From the NCBI RefSeq assembly GCF_036173065.1, contig NZ_CP108041.1, forward strand, positions 930,001 to 994,000: a stretch of 64,000 nucleotides of DNA, written 5' to 3'. Positions 35,906 to 44,561 of this stretch are shown in pieces. How positions within the stretch are numbered: position 1 is the first letter of the stretch; every line of letters starts with the position of its first letter. The DNA is from Rhodococcus sp. NBC_00297. Its GTDB lineage: Bacteria; Actinomycetota; Actinomycetes; Mycobacteriales; Mycobacteriaceae. Under the pieces are notes generated by a model, which was given only the letters and a program-made list of their open reading frames with translations, made no database searches and had not been told where the DNA came from. A program made the position numbers and the translations under genes.

Positions 35906-37111
35906 GTGAACGCCACCCCCGAGACGGACACCGTCGACGTGCTCGCCGCCCGCGCGGACACCCCTGCCGCCGAGCACGGGGTGTTCCTCGACAGCGCCGG
36001 CTCGTCGCTGCCGCCACAGCGCGTCGTCGAGACGGTCGTCGAGCACCTGCGCCGTGAGGCCGAGGTGGGCGGATACCGCGCAGCGCGTGAACGCTCGGAG
36101 GATCTCGCCGCGGTGCGCACGTCCGTGGAGATGCTGATCGGAGCCCCGACCGGCACCGTGGCACTGTCCGACAGCGCCACGCGGGCCTGGTGCGACTTCT
36201 TCTACGCGGTACCGCTCTCCCCCGGTGACCGCATCCTGGTCTCCACCGTCGAGTACGCCACCAACGCGATCGCCGCACTGCAGCGGGCGCGGGCGACCGG
36301 CGCGGTGGTCGACACCATTCCCGTGGACCCGTCCGGACGCATCGATCTCGAGGCCCTCGAGCGGATGATGGACGACCGCGTCGCGCTGGTCTCGCTCGTG
36401 CACGCGCCGACCAACGGCGGCCTGCTGAACCCGGTCCGGGAGATCGTCGACCTGGCCCACCGTCACGGGGCCCTCGTGCTGCTGGACGCCTGTCAGTCGG
36501 TGGGCCAGATCGCCCTCGACGTGGCGGAGCTCGGTGTGGACGCTCTCTCCGCGACGGGACGCAAGTGGCTGCGAGGACCGCGCGGTACCGGTTTCCTCCA
36601 CGTCGCCCCGTCGGTGCTCGACACCCTGGAGCCGCGATCCCTGGATCTGCACAGTGCGTCCTGGACCGGCCCCGACTCCTACACCGTCGCCGACGACGCG
36701 CGGCGGTTCGAGACATGGGAACACGACGTCGCCGCCCGGCTCGGTCTCGGCGCCGCCGTCGATCTCCTGCTCGAACTCGGACCGAGCGCGGTGGAGGCCG
36801 CGGTGCGTGTGCGGGCCGAGCGGCTGCGGAACGCCCTCGCCGAGGTGCACGGCATCGCGGTGCACGACCTGGGCGACCACCACACCGGCATCGTGACCTT
36901 CACCGTCGAGGGCGTCGCGCCCGCCGCGGTGAAGGACGCACTGGCGGAGCGCGACATCACCGTCTCCGTCAGCCCGGCGTCGTCGACTCTGCTCGACATG
37001 ACGGCCCGCGGACTGGACTCCGTCGTCCGGGCGTCTCCCCACTACTTCCTGACCCTCGATCAGATCGATCACGCCGTGGACGAGTGCCGGGCTCTGACGT
37101 CGCAGCGGTGA
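35906..37111 (+). CDS. egtE: PLP-dependent C-S lyase-like class V aminotransferase, EgtE candidate
   Basis: The product has 401 residues from GTG 35906. The fold-type I pattern is clear: DACQSVGQIALDV with the PLP Asp, and ATGRKWLRGPRGTGF with the Schiff-base Lys near 219. HYFLTLDQIDHAV closes the small domain. In ergothioneine synthesis the last step is C-S bond cleavage of hercynylcysteine sulfoxide by a PLP enzyme. The divergent position next to egtA supports EgtE; related cysteine desulfurase-like enzymes cannot be fully excluded. Confidence 0.88.
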   Translation: MNATPETDTVDVLAARADTPAAEHGVFLDSAGSSLPPQRVVETVVEHLRREAEVGGYRAARERSEDLAAVRTSVEMLIGAPTGTVALSDSATRAWCDFFYAVPLSPGDRILVSTVEYATNAIAALQRARATGAVVDTIPVDPSGRIDLEALERMMDDRVALVSLVHAPTNGGLLNPVREIVDLAHRHGALVLLDACQSVGQIALDVAELGVDALSATGRKWLRGPRGTGFLHVAPSVLDTLEPRSLDLHSASWTGPDSYTVADDARRFETWEHDVAARLGLGAAVDLLLELGPSAVEAAVRVRAERLRNALAEVHGIAVHDLGDHHTGIVTFTVEGVAPAAVKDALAERDITVSVSPASSTLLDMTARGLDSVVRASPHYFLTLDQIDHAVDECRALTSQR

Positions 37112-37357
37112 CCCGCCGCCATCGGTGACGAGCAGGGGCGATTCGCGGCCGATCGGCGCGTTCGGGTAGTGTTCACGCCGTTGTCTCGGCGAGGGTGACG
37201 AGTGCGCAGTGCGTACGTCACCGTGATCGACGCAGGCGCGGTCTCGCAGCCGTCCTCGTTCGTGTCCACGCCGAGCGAGTAGTACCCGCAGCAGTCACAC
37301 CGGACCGCAGCCGTTTCAGACCGCAGTCACACCAGATCTTCCGAGGAGCCCCGTCCC
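37112..37357 (+). other. Leader region of rplY
   Basis: This 246-bp gap has a -10-like TAGTGT at 37167-37172 and a small hairpin CGCCG/CGGCG (37176-37191). A leader of about 180 nt would precede rplY and could hold ribosomal protein autoregulation, but no known leader motif is recognised. No gene is seen. Confidence 0.35.
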
Positions 37358-38017
37358 ATGGCCAACGTTCTCAACGCCACCGTCCGCACCGAGTTCGGCA
37401 AGGGCGCAGCCCGCCGCACCCGCCGCGACGGTCTCGTCCCCGCCGTCCTGTACGGACACGCCACCGAGCCCAAGCACCTCTCGCTCCCGTCCCGCGAGTT
37501 CGCCGCCGTGCTCCGCGCCGACGGCACCAACGCCGTCATCGAGCTCCAGGTCGATGGCGAGAAGCACCTCGCCCTCACCAAGTCGGTCGTGGTCCACCCG
37601 ATCCGTAACTACATCGAGCACGCCGACCTCCTCGTCATCCGTCGCGGCGAGAAGGTCACCGTCGAGATCAACGTCGTCGTCACCGGCGACGCGGCGCCCG
37701 GCGCCCTCGTCACCACCGATGCCAACGTCATCGAGATCGAGGTCGACGCGACCCAGATCCCCGAGCAGTTCGAGGTCTCCGTCGAGGACGCCGAGATCGG
37801 CACCCAGATACTCGCCTCGTCGATCGAGCTGCCGTCCGGCGCGACGCTGATCTCCGATCCCGAGCTCCTCCTCGTCAACGTCGTCGAGGCGCCCAGCGAG
37901 GCTGCACTCGAGGCCGAGGGCGCGGGCGATCTCGCCAGCAACGTCGCCGCCGAGGAAGAGGAGGCTGTCGAGGACAGCTCCGCCGCCGACGAGGCCGCAG
38001 CAGCAGACGAGAACTGA
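37358..38017 (+). CDS. rplY: Ribosomal protein bL25, Ctc form
   Basis: The product has 219 residues. The N-terminal 95 residues are the L25 5S-rRNA-binding domain ([23 protein letters not shown]). The next 90 residues are the TL5/Ctc beta domain ([18 protein letters not shown]), and a 35-residue Glu/Ala-rich acidic tail ends the protein. The longer CTC form is linked to stress in other bacteria. It is followed by a terminator and pth. Confidence 0.97.
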   Translation: MANVLNATVRTEFGKGAARRTRRDGLVPAVLYGHATEPKHLSLPSREFAAVLRADGTNAVIELQVDGEKHLALTKSVVVHPIRNYIEHADLLVIRRGEKVTVEINVVVTGDAAPGALVTTDANVIEIEVDATQIPEQFEVSVEDAEIGTQILASSIELPSGATLISDPELLLVNVVEAPSEAALEAEGAGDLASNVAAEEEEAVEDSSAADEAAAADEN

Positions 38018-38035
38018 TCCACCGAGCACCACCGC

Positions 38036-38063
38036 GGCGCGCCTCCCTCACCGGAGGCGCGCC
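38036..38063 (+). terminator. Terminator-like hairpin after rplY
   Basis: GGCGCGCCTCC (38036-38046) pairs perfectly with GGAGGCGCGCC (38053-38063) around CTCACC, followed by GTTTCTCGTT. It is a likely intrinsic terminator or attenuator between rplY and pth. Confidence 0.75.
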
Positions 38064-38123
38064 GTTTCTCGTTCCCCCCTCCGCACGACCCCGCACGCCA
38101 CGAGCTGAAAGCGACTGCCGCAC

Positions 38124-38702
38124 ATGACCGATCGCCCTGCTCTCGTCATCGGCCTGGGCAATCCCGGGCCGCAGTACGAGCGCACCCGACACAACGTCGG
38201 CGCCGTCGTCGTCGACACCCTGGCGGAGCGGATGCGAGGGTCGTTCTCGTCGCACAAGCGCAGCAACTCCGACGTGCTCCAGGCACGGCTCGGGACTCGC
38301 CCGGTCGTGCTGGGGAAGCCGCGGTCGTACATGAACGAGTCCGGCGGCCCGGTCGCCAACCTGGCCCGGTTCTTCTCCGTGGCGCCGGCGGACATCATCG
38401 TCGTGCACGACGAACTCGACGTCGATCTGGGTCGGGTGCGGCTCAAGGTCGGCGGCGGGGAGGGCGGGCACAACGGGCTGCGCTCGATCTCGAAGTCGTT
38501 GTCCACCAAGGACTACCTCCGTGTCCGGGTCGGGGTGGGGCGGCCGCCCGGCCGGATGGATCCGGCGTCGTACGTGCTCAAGCCGTTCGCCGCGTCCGAG
38601 CGCGACGAGGTGGCGGTCGTGCTGGAGGAGGCCGCGGACGCAGTGGAGCTGCTCCTGAAGGGCAGCCTCGAGGACGCGCAGAACCGCATCCACCGACCCT
38701 GA
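38124..38702 (+). CDS. pth: Peptidyl-tRNA hydrolase
   Basis: The product has 192 residues. It recycles tRNA from peptidyl-tRNA drop-off. Active-site blocks are present: [17 protein letters not shown] with catalytic His23, [21 protein letters not shown], and [12 protein letters not shown]. The rplY-pth order is as in mycobacteria. It converges on the acyl-AMP ligase gene with a 10-bp gap. Confidence 0.97.
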   Translation: MTDRPALVIGLGNPGPQYERTRHNVGAVVVDTLAERMRGSFSSHKRSNSDVLQARLGTRPVVLGKPRSYMNESGGPVANLARFFSVAPADIIVVHDELDVDLGRVRLKVGGGEGGHNGLRSISKSLSTKDYLRVRVGVGRPPGRMDPASYVLKPFAASERDEVAVVLEEAADAVELLLKGSLEDAQNRIHRP

Positions 38703-38712
38703 TGCGCTGAGC

Positions 38713-40353
38713 TCAGCCGAGGAGCGACGCCGAGTTCGCGCGGCGGAGCTTGCCCGAGGACGTCTTCGGAATGGTGCCGGGACCGAGCACCGCGACCGTG
38801 CGAGGACGAACCCCCACTTCCGAGAACACCGCGTGCACGATGTCGTGCTCGATGCGCTTGACCGCATCCGGGTCGGCGATGTCGTTGGTCTCCGCCGCGA
38901 CCGCGAAGCTCTCCCGCTTCTGCCCCGCGTCGAGACGGATCGCGACGGCATTGCCCGGCCGGACGCCCGCGACAGTGCCCACGGCACGTTCGATGTCGGT
39001 CGGATAGATGTTGCGGCCGCCCATGATGATGACGTCCTTGATGCGCCCGCAGACGACGACCAGGCCTTCCTCCGTGAAGTACCCGATGTCTCCGGTGTCG
39101 AGCCACCCGTCGTCGTCCTGCGCGGACACCGAGCCCTCCACCGTGATGTATCCGGGCGTCACCGCCGGCCCCCGCACGTGGATGACACCGACGCCGCGAC
39201 TCGGGAGCACCTGGCCCTCGGCGTCGACGACGCGCCCCTCGAGATTCGGCACCATCCGCCCGAGCGTCGCGAGACGACGGACGTTGCCCTTGGTCGACGG
39301 AACGGCGCGGCCCATCACCTCGAGCAGGTCCGCGTCGACCACGTCGAGCACCTGGCCCTGATCACGGACCGGGATCGACACCGCGAGCGTGGTCTCCGCC
39401 ATCCCGTAGACGGGTGCGAGAGCGGTCGGGGCGAGCCCGAACCGGGCGCCCGCGTCCGCGAGGGCGAGCATCGTGTCGGGATCCACCGGCTCGGCACCGT
39501 TCCACGCGTAGCGCAACGACGACAGATCGAGGGCCGTGTCGGCGGGCGCCTGCTTCAGCCTGCGCGCGAGCAACGAGTACGCGAAGTTGGGAGCGGCGGT
39601 GACGGTGCCGCGGTACTTGTCGATCAGCTGGGCCCACAGCAGCGGAGAGCGCAGGAAGTCGATCGGCGTGATGCTGACGACCTCGGCACCGACCTGCATC
39701 GGCACCGACAGGAACCCGACCATCCCCATGTCGTGGAACAGCGGGAGCCAGCTGACCATCACGTCGTCCTCGAGCGAGTACTCGATCCGATCGATCATCG
39801 CGTAGGCGTTGACGTAGAAGTTCTCGTGGGTGATGCGCACGGCCTTGGGAGATCCGGTGGACCCGGACGTGAGCTGCTGCAGCGCGATGTCGGACTCGTC
39901 GGTGGGCACGGGATCGGTGTCCTCACCGCCGCGCAGGTCGTCGATCGTCAGCACGGTGATCCCGCGTTCCTCCAGAATGGGCGCCGCGGCATCGAACGGT
40001 GCACCGAGCACCACCGCGGCGGCGTCGATCATCCGGATGACGGTCTCGGTGTCGGCACCCCACACGGCGAGATCGGTGCGCGGCGTCGGCTGATGCAGCA
40101 TGGTCACGGACGCGCCGCGCATCCACGCCGCCTGGCACGACGGCGCGATGTCCACCGGCTGACCGGCCAGGATGCCGATCGCGTCCCCGCGAGAGACGCC
40201 TGCCGCGGCGAGCCCGCCGGCCATCCGACGCGCGACCGCATGGATGTCGCCCCACGTCTGCCGCAACGGTGCGTCGGGCTCACCGGTGACGAGACCCCGC
40301 TCGGTCGTGGCCGCGGTCGCGTACATCTCCTCGGTGAACCTGCTCAACGTCAC
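38713..40353 (-). CDS. Fatty acyl-AMP ligase / acyl-CoA synthetase-like, Pks16-type
   Basis: The product has 546 residues. ANL-superfamily motifs: [18 protein letters not shown] (ATP loop), [13 protein letters not shown] as in long-chain fatty acyl-AMP ligases, [42 protein letters not shown] and the C-terminal Lys in KTSSGKLRR. It activates a fatty or other carboxylic acid; whether the acceptor is CoA or a carrier protein is unclear. No carrier protein or polyketide synthase is nearby. The position next to pth matches Rv1013. Confidence 0.88.
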   Translation of the reverse strand: MTLSRFTEEMYATAATTERGLVTGEPDAPLRQTWGDIHAVARRMAGGLAAAGVSRGDAIGILAGQPVDIAPSCQAAWMRGASVTMLHQPTPRTDLAVWGADTETVIRMIDAAAVVLGAPFDAAAPILEERGITVLTIDDLRGGEDTDPVPTDESDIALQQLTSGSTGSPKAVRITHENFYVNAYAMIDRIEYSLEDDVMVSWLPLFHDMGMVGFLSVPMQVGAEVVSITPIDFLRSPLLWAQLIDKYRGTVTAAPNFAYSLLARRLKQAPADTALDLSSLRYAWNGAEPVDPDTMLALADAGARFGLAPTALAPVYGMAETTLAVSIPVRDQGQVLDVVDADLLEVMGRAVPSTKGNVRRLATLGRMVPNLEGRVVDAEGQVLPSRGVGVIHVRGPAVTPGYITVEGSVSAQDDDGWLDTGDIGYFTEEGLVVVCGRIKDVIIMGGRNIYPTDIERAVGTVAGVRPGNAVAIRLDAGQKRESFAVAAETNDIADPDAVKRIEHDIVHAVFSEVGVRPRTVAVLGPGTIPKTSSGKLRRANSASLLG

Positions 40354-40389
40354 TCCCTCGTCGGTGGTGCGTGCCGGGTGCGCGCACCA

Positions 40390-40457
40390 CTGTTACATCC
40401 GGACGACGGTGACCGCTGTTACGGACGGACGGGCTCGGCGTGTCGGCCGAGTACCCT
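40390..40457. promoter_or_regulatory. Repeats and palindrome in the ligase/prfC gap
   Basis: CTGTTAC occurs at 40390-40396 and 40416-40422. The palindrome GTACCC-T-GGGTAC spans 40451-40463 and includes TACCCT, a possible -10 for prfC. It is the divergent promoter region; no factor assigned. Confidence 0.35.
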
Positions 40458-40511
40458 GGGTACGTTCCGACCAGTGATCCGCACAGCTGCGGTCACCGAA
40501 GAAAGGCCTTC

Positions 40512-42152
40512 GTGAGCACCCCGTCCGTCGACACCGACACCACCACCGCGGTCACCGCCGCCGGCACCACCCCGCCGAAGAACCTCCGGCGCGAGGTGGA
40601 GCGTCGTCGCACCTTCGCGGTGATCTCGCACCCCGACGCGGGCAAGTCGACGCTCACCGAGGCCCTGGCTCTGCACGCGCGGAAGATCTCCGAGGCCGGT
40701 GCGATCCACGGGAAGTCGGGTCGCCGCTCCACCGTCTCCGACTGGATGGAGATGGAGAAGGCGCGCGGTATCTCCGTGAGTTCGACGGCGCTGCAGTTCG
40801 ACTACGCCGATCACACCATCAACCTGGTGGACACCCCGGGTCACGCCGACTTCTCGGAGGACACCTACCGCGTGCTGACCGCGGTGGACGCCGCCGTGAT
40901 GCTGATCGACGCGGCGAAGGGTCTGGAACCGCAGACGCTGAAGCTGTTCCAGGTGTGTCGGCACCGCGGCATCCCGGTCATCACCGTCGTCAACAAGTGG
41001 GACCGGCCGGGCCGCTCCCCCCTCGAGCTGCTCGACGAGATCGAGGAGCGCATCGGTCTGACGCCGACCCCGCTGTACTGGCCCGTCGGTATCGCGGGTG
41101 ACTTCCGCGGACTGCTCGACGTGTCGGAGCACCAGTACATCCACTTCACCCGCACGGCCGGTGGCGCGACCATCGCACCCGAGGAGTTCATGGACTCCGA
41201 GGCGGCGCAGTCCCGTGAGGGCGACGACTGGACCACCGCCGTCGAGGAGAGCGAGTTGCTCGTCGAGAGCGGGCAGCACCACGACGAGGACGAGTTCCTC
41301 GCGGGCCGGACGTCTCCGGTGATCTTCGCGTCGGCGATGCTGAACTTCGGCGTGCACCAGATCCTCGACACCCTCGTCTCGTTCGCCCCGGCCCCGGGCC
41401 CCCGTCCCGACGTGGCCGGTGGTGAGCGCGAGGTCACCGACCCCTTCAGCGCGGTCGTGTTCAAGGTGCAGGCCGGCATGGACACCGCACACCGCGACCG
41501 CCTCGCCTTCATGCGCGTGGTCTCCGGAGTCTTCGAGCGCGGCATGGTGGTCACCCATGCCCAGACGGGCAAACCGTTCACGACGAAGTACGCGCTGACG
41601 GTGTTCGGCCGCGAGCGCACCACGGTGGAGAACGCCTACCCCGGCGACGTCGTCGGGCTGGTCAACGCCACCGCGCTCGCTCCCGGCCACACGTTGTACG
41701 CGGATCGCAAGGTCGAGTTCCCGCCGATCCCGTCCTTCGCTCCCGAGCACTTCGCCGTCCTCCGTGCGGAGAGCGCGAGCAAGTACAAGCAGTTCCGTCG
41801 CGCCGTGGATCAGATGGATCAGGAGGGTGTCGTCCAGATCCTCCGCAACGACATCCGCGGAGACGCGTCGCCCGTCCTCGCCGCCGTGGGTCCGATGCAG
41901 TTCGAGGTGGTGTCCGCGCGCATGAAGTCGGAGTTCGGCGTCGAGGCGCGCATGGAGCCCCTGGGCTACTCGATCGCCCGACGCACCGACGCGGCGTCCG
42001 CCGGGGAGCTCGGTCGCCAGCGCGGCGTCGAGGTGTTCACCCGCACGGACGGCGTGATGTTGGCGCTGGTCAGTGACAAGTGGCGGCTCCAGTACATCCA
42101 GAAGGAGCTGCCGGACCTGCTGCTCGAGCCGCTGGTCGCCGCAGCCGACTGA
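40512..42152 (+). CDS. prfC: Peptide chain release factor 3
   Basis: The product has 546 residues from GTG 40512. The translational GTPase motifs are ISHPDAGKSTLTEAL (G1), VDTPGHADFSEDTYR (G3) and NKWDRPGRSPLELL (G4). The RF3-specific GISVSSTALQFDY and GPMQFEVVSARMKSEFGV follow. It recycles RF1/RF2 after peptide release. The N-terminal 30 residues are a Thr-rich extension. RF3 is patchy among actinobacteria, so its presence is not universal. The 158-bp gap upstream is shared with the divergent ligase gene. Confidence 0.96.
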   Translation: MSTPSVDTDTTTAVTAAGTTPPKNLRREVERRRTFAVISHPDAGKSTLTEALALHARKISEAGAIHGKSGRRSTVSDWMEMEKARGISVSSTALQFDYADHTINLVDTPGHADFSEDTYRVLTAVDAAVMLIDAAKGLEPQTLKLFQVCRHRGIPVITVVNKWDRPGRSPLELLDEIEERIGLTPTPLYWPVGIAGDFRGLLDVSEHQYIHFTRTAGGATIAPEEFMDSEAAQSREGDDWTTAVEESELLVESGQHHDEDEFLAGRTSPVIFASAMLNFGVHQILDTLVSFAPAPGPRPDVAGGEREVTDPFSAVVFKVQAGMDTAHRDRLAFMRVVSGVFERGMVVTHAQTGKPFTTKYALTVFGRERTTVENAYPGDVVGLVNATALAPGHTLYADRKVEFPPIPSFAPEHFAVLRAESASKYKQFRRAVDQMDQEGVVQILRNDIRGDASPVLAAVGPMQFEVVSARMKSEFGVEARMEPLGYSIARRTDAASAGELGRQRGVEVFTRTDGVMLALVSDKWRLQYIQKELPDLLLEPLVAAAD

Positions 42153-42186
42153 TCCTCTGGGACATCTCCACACCACCTCACCCCAA

Positions 42187-42291
42187 GATTGGTGTCATCT
42201 CCAATCCATAGGGTCAAAACTGTTCGCTGTTTCCTTCCCGTGGTACTTTTTCTCTGTTCGAACGTACTTCTGGTTTGTTCTTCGGAAGTAC
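42187..42291 (+). other. AT-richer leader with nested inverted repeats
   Basis: The 290 bp between prfC and ATG 42443 are visibly less GC-rich than the surroundings. Repeats: GATTGG/CCAATC (42187-42192, 42201-42206), GTACTTC/GAAGTAC (42264-42270, 42285-42291), and an outer GGTAC/GTACC pair (42242-42246, 42301-42305). These could fold as one extended stem. No known riboswitch class is recognised. Confidence 0.5.
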
Positions 42292-42442
42292 TCGAGTCAC
42301 GTACCGAGACGATCGAGGAGCAGTCCGAGTAATGAGCGATGGATCAAGTGGGCCCCTCACGGGGATCAAGATCGGCAAGGCACCAGCCCACCGATCCAAC
42401 GGGACACCTTCGAGCGTCACTCCGAGCAAAAGTGAGGTCGAC

Positions 42443-42787
42443 ATGACAACCAGTGATCAGATTTCCGAACACGCGTTGCCTGGCGGCAGCACGTCCACCA
42501 ACGGATCGTCGAACGGCAGCAGCTTCGCTTCGGGTCGTCACCCGAGCCCCGATCGCCGCACGGCCATGGGCATCGCGTCCATCCGCATCGCGGGACGGCT
42601 GACCCAGAACGAGATCACCAGCCGCGACACGCGCCCGATGGATTCCTCCACCGGCCCCGACGAGCTGCTGCAGCTCCTCGGTGAGTACCTCACCTCCGGT
42701 GGGCTCGCGAGCCCCGAGCTGCACGTGCGTTCCAACGGCACGACCGTGGTGCTCGATCTGCAGAACCCAGCCAAGGGCTTCCGCTGA
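42443..42787 (+). CDS. Orphan small protein of unknown function
   Basis: The product has 114 residues from ATG 42443, with GAGG 5 nt upstream. An ATG at 42332 is in frame with its own GAGGAG, but the codons between have low third-position GC, unlike a real gene here. The N-terminal half is Ser/Gly/Asn-rich and disordered. The C-terminal half (about 45-114, ASIRIAGRLTQNEITSRD, LLQLLGEYLTSGGLASPELHV) looks folded, alpha/beta. I do not recognise it. A very strong terminator follows, suggesting high expression. Confidence 0.65.
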   Translation: MTTSDQISEHALPGGSTSTNGSSNGSSFASGRHPSPDRRTAMGIASIRIAGRLTQNEITSRDTRPMDSSTGPDELLQLLGEYLTSGGLASPELHVRSNGTTVVLDLQNPAKGFR

Positions 42788-42800
42788 TCCTCCCCTGACA

Positions 42801-42841
42801 CACGAGAAAGGCCCCCGGCATCGCCGGGGGCCTTTCTCGTG
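42801..42841 (+). terminator. Strong terminator after the orphan gene
   Basis: CACGAGAAAGGCCCCCGGC (42801-42819) and GCCGGGGGCCTTTCTCGTG (42823-42841) form a perfect 19-bp stem around ATC. Confidence 0.92.
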
Positions 42842-42870
42842 CTGTCGTCATCCGTCCCCGTGACGCACGA

Positions 42871-42900
42871 AGGCGACCCGAGAAGAATCTCGGGTCGCCT
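42871..42900 (-). terminator. Terminator hairpin after the FAS1 gene
   Basis: AGGCGACCCGAGA (42871-42883) pairs with TCTCGGGTCGCCT (42888-42900) around AGAA. It lies 81 bp downstream of the FAS1 stop on the minus strand. Confidence 0.8.
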
Positions 42901-42981
42901 CGTACTACTTCACGACGGACACAGTCGGGGGACGACCGCCGCGAAGAGAGTGTTCGTCCTCATGATCCCTGTGGAAAAGGA

Positions 42982-43662
42982 TCAGGCGGGGGGCATCATG
43001 ACCGAGTCGACCATGTAGACGGTCGCGTTGGCGGTCGTGACGCCACCGCAGACCAGGTTCGAGTCGTTGAACTTCAGCGAATCGCCCTCGCCGGTGATGT
43101 TGACGGCCTGGCCCTCGACGGAGGTCTGCTCGCCGGCGATCGCGTCGGGCGCGAGCTGGCCGGGGATCACGTGGTACGTGAGGATCTTGGTGAGCAGCGC
43201 GGAATCGGTCTTCAGCGTCTCGATGGTGGCCGGGTCGATCTTCGCGAACGCGTCGTCGGTCGGGGCGATGACGGTGAACTCGGAGCCGTTCAGCGTGTCG
43301 ACCAGGTTGACGTCCGGGTTCAGTCCACCGGAGACCGCTGCGGTCAGGGTGGTGAGGATCGGGTTGTTGGAAGCGGCGACGGCGACCGGATCGGCAGCCA
43401 TTCCGCTCACGGAGCCGGCACCGTCCGGGACCTGCTCGGCGTAGGCTGCGCAGCCCGAGCCGATGAGGTTGGAGGCCGGGTCGGCACTCGAGTTCATCGC
43501 GGTGGAGGAGGACATGGCCGACGAGGTCATCGACTCCATGCTGCTGCTCGCGGTGGTCTCGGTGGTGCTGCTGCTGTCGTCGGACGAACATGCGGACAGT
43601 CCGAGGAGTGCAACTGCTGCGAAGCCGACTGCTACTGCACTCTTGCTCTTGGTGACGCTCAT
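42982..43662 (-). CDS. Fasciclin (FAS1) domain lipoprotein, MPT83/MPT70-like
   Basis: The product has 226 residues from ATG 43662 (AAGGG upstream). The signal ends in LGLSAC (lipid-attached Cys near 25), and a Ser/Thr/Met-rich linker of about 45 residues follows. One FAS1 domain covers 85-226 with [29 protein letters not shown] (H1 motif) and [12 protein letters not shown] (H2 region). It is surface-anchored and probably binds a ligand or another protein. A palindrome lies 41 bp upstream of the start. No SigK/RskA genes are nearby. Confidence 0.92.
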   Translation of the reverse strand: MSVTKSKSAVAVGFAAVALLGLSACSSDDSSSTTETTASSSMESMTSSAMSSSTAMNSSADPASNLIGSGCAAYAEQVPDGAGSVSGMAADPVAVAASNNPILTTLTAAVSGGLNPDVNLVDTLNGSEFTVIAPTDDAFAKIDPATIETLKTDSALLTKILTYHVIPGQLAPDAIAGEQTSVEGQAVNITGEGDSLKFNDSNLVCGGVTTANATVYMVDSVMMPPA

Positions 43663-43702
43663 GGCGAGAACCCTTCTTGTACGGATCTGATAGCCGCTCA
43701 CC

Positions 43703-43721
43703 GCCGGTGATGATCACCGGC
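43703..43721. promoter_or_regulatory. 19-bp palindrome upstream of FAS1 gene
   Basis: GCCGGTGAT-G-ATCACCGGC is a perfect 9-1-9 dyad, 41-59 bp upstream of ATG 43662. A -10-like TATCAG lies between. It fits an operator for a dimeric regulator or a leader hairpin. Confidence 0.5.
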
Positions 43722-43825
43722 CGCTGTCGGTTGTGTCATCCACCATTCGGATCCGGGTCCCATGGGGGATTGGTGACGGTTGTGAGAAAAATTCCCCACC
43801 AGTCACTTCGGGGTCCGACCAGGGA

Positions 43826-44500
43826 TCACTCCCTGGGATCGGTACGCCCCGGCCCCAATTCGGCGGGCAGATCGGTCGGAAGGCAGGTTTCCTGTGTGGC
43901 CGTGAACCATCCGGTGTAGCGGAACAATCGCCCGAGCGTGCGGCCACGCACCTCGATGTCGATGCGGTGGCGCTGCTGCTCCTCGTCCCACCACTCGCGG
44001 CCGATCGTCTCCGCCGACAGGAGACCCGGCGGCTTGATCGACCCACGCGGAGCGAGGAACCGGGGCAGACCGCTGTCGAGCCGCAGGCCACCGTCCGCGT
44101 CCGCGGAGCACTGGGTGTGCACCACCATGTCGGGGCCGGCACCGATGTAGTCGAGTGCGCCGCGCGATCCCACGACCATCACCGAGTCGAGTGCCACCTC
44201 GTGGCCGGGGAACTGGAACCGACGGACGAACGCGAGCGTGGGCCTGCCCAGCTCGTCCGTGTACGCGTAGTTGGCGATGGTGAAGGGGATGTTCTCGCCC
44301 GAGTCGGAGGGGACCATCCGCCGCTTGCCACCGAGCCACAGGGCCGGCGGCGGCAGCAGCGGAGAGTGCGTGATGGTCTCCATGACACCGGTGCCGAACT
44401 GCGCCACATGATCGTCCGCACCGAAACCGAAGCGCCACTGCACCTTCGGATGAAGCTTCTCGAACTCCGAGCCCATGACCTCGGACACGACGGATGTCAT
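43826..44500 (-). CDS. DUF4166 domain protein
   Basis: The product has 224 residues from ATG 44500, with GAGGAG 5 nt upstream; GTG 44506 is also in frame. The family pattern runs LHPKVQWRFGF, GVMETITHSPLL, PFTIANYAYTDELGRPTLAFVR, and REWWDEEQQRHRIDIEVRG with LGRLFRYTGWF. No signal or membrane segment. In other genomes DUF4166 is found alone or next to dehydrogenase-like domains; the role is unknown. Confidence 0.82.
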   Translation of the reverse strand: MTSVVSEVMGSEFEKLHPKVQWRFGFGADDHVAQFGTGVMETITHSPLLPPPALWLGGKRRMVPSDSGENIPFTIANYAYTDELGRPTLAFVRRFQFPGHEVALDSVMVVGSRGALDYIGAGPDMVVHTQCSADADGGLRLDSGLPRFLAPRGSIKPPGLLSAETIGREWWDEEQQRHRIDIEVRGRTLGRLFRYTGWFTATQETCLPTDLPAELGPGRTDPRE

Positions 44501-44561
44501 CGTCACTCCTCGCGCAGAACGCGGTCGCCGATCGACCGCCTGAACGCGAGGGTAGACCGTG

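Noticed and set aside
40390-40422. MtrA-type binding site from the two CTGTTAC repeats
   Set aside because: The 26-bp spacing is much larger than MtrA direct repeats as I recall them; kept only as an unassigned repeat.
40419-42176. 585-residue minus-strand reading frame
   Set aside because: It is antisense to prfC, which has all GTPase motifs.
42332-42442. N-terminal extension of the orphan protein from ATG 42332
   Set aside because: Third codon positions are A/T-rich here, unlike real genes in this window; ATG 42443 has a better-spaced GAGG.
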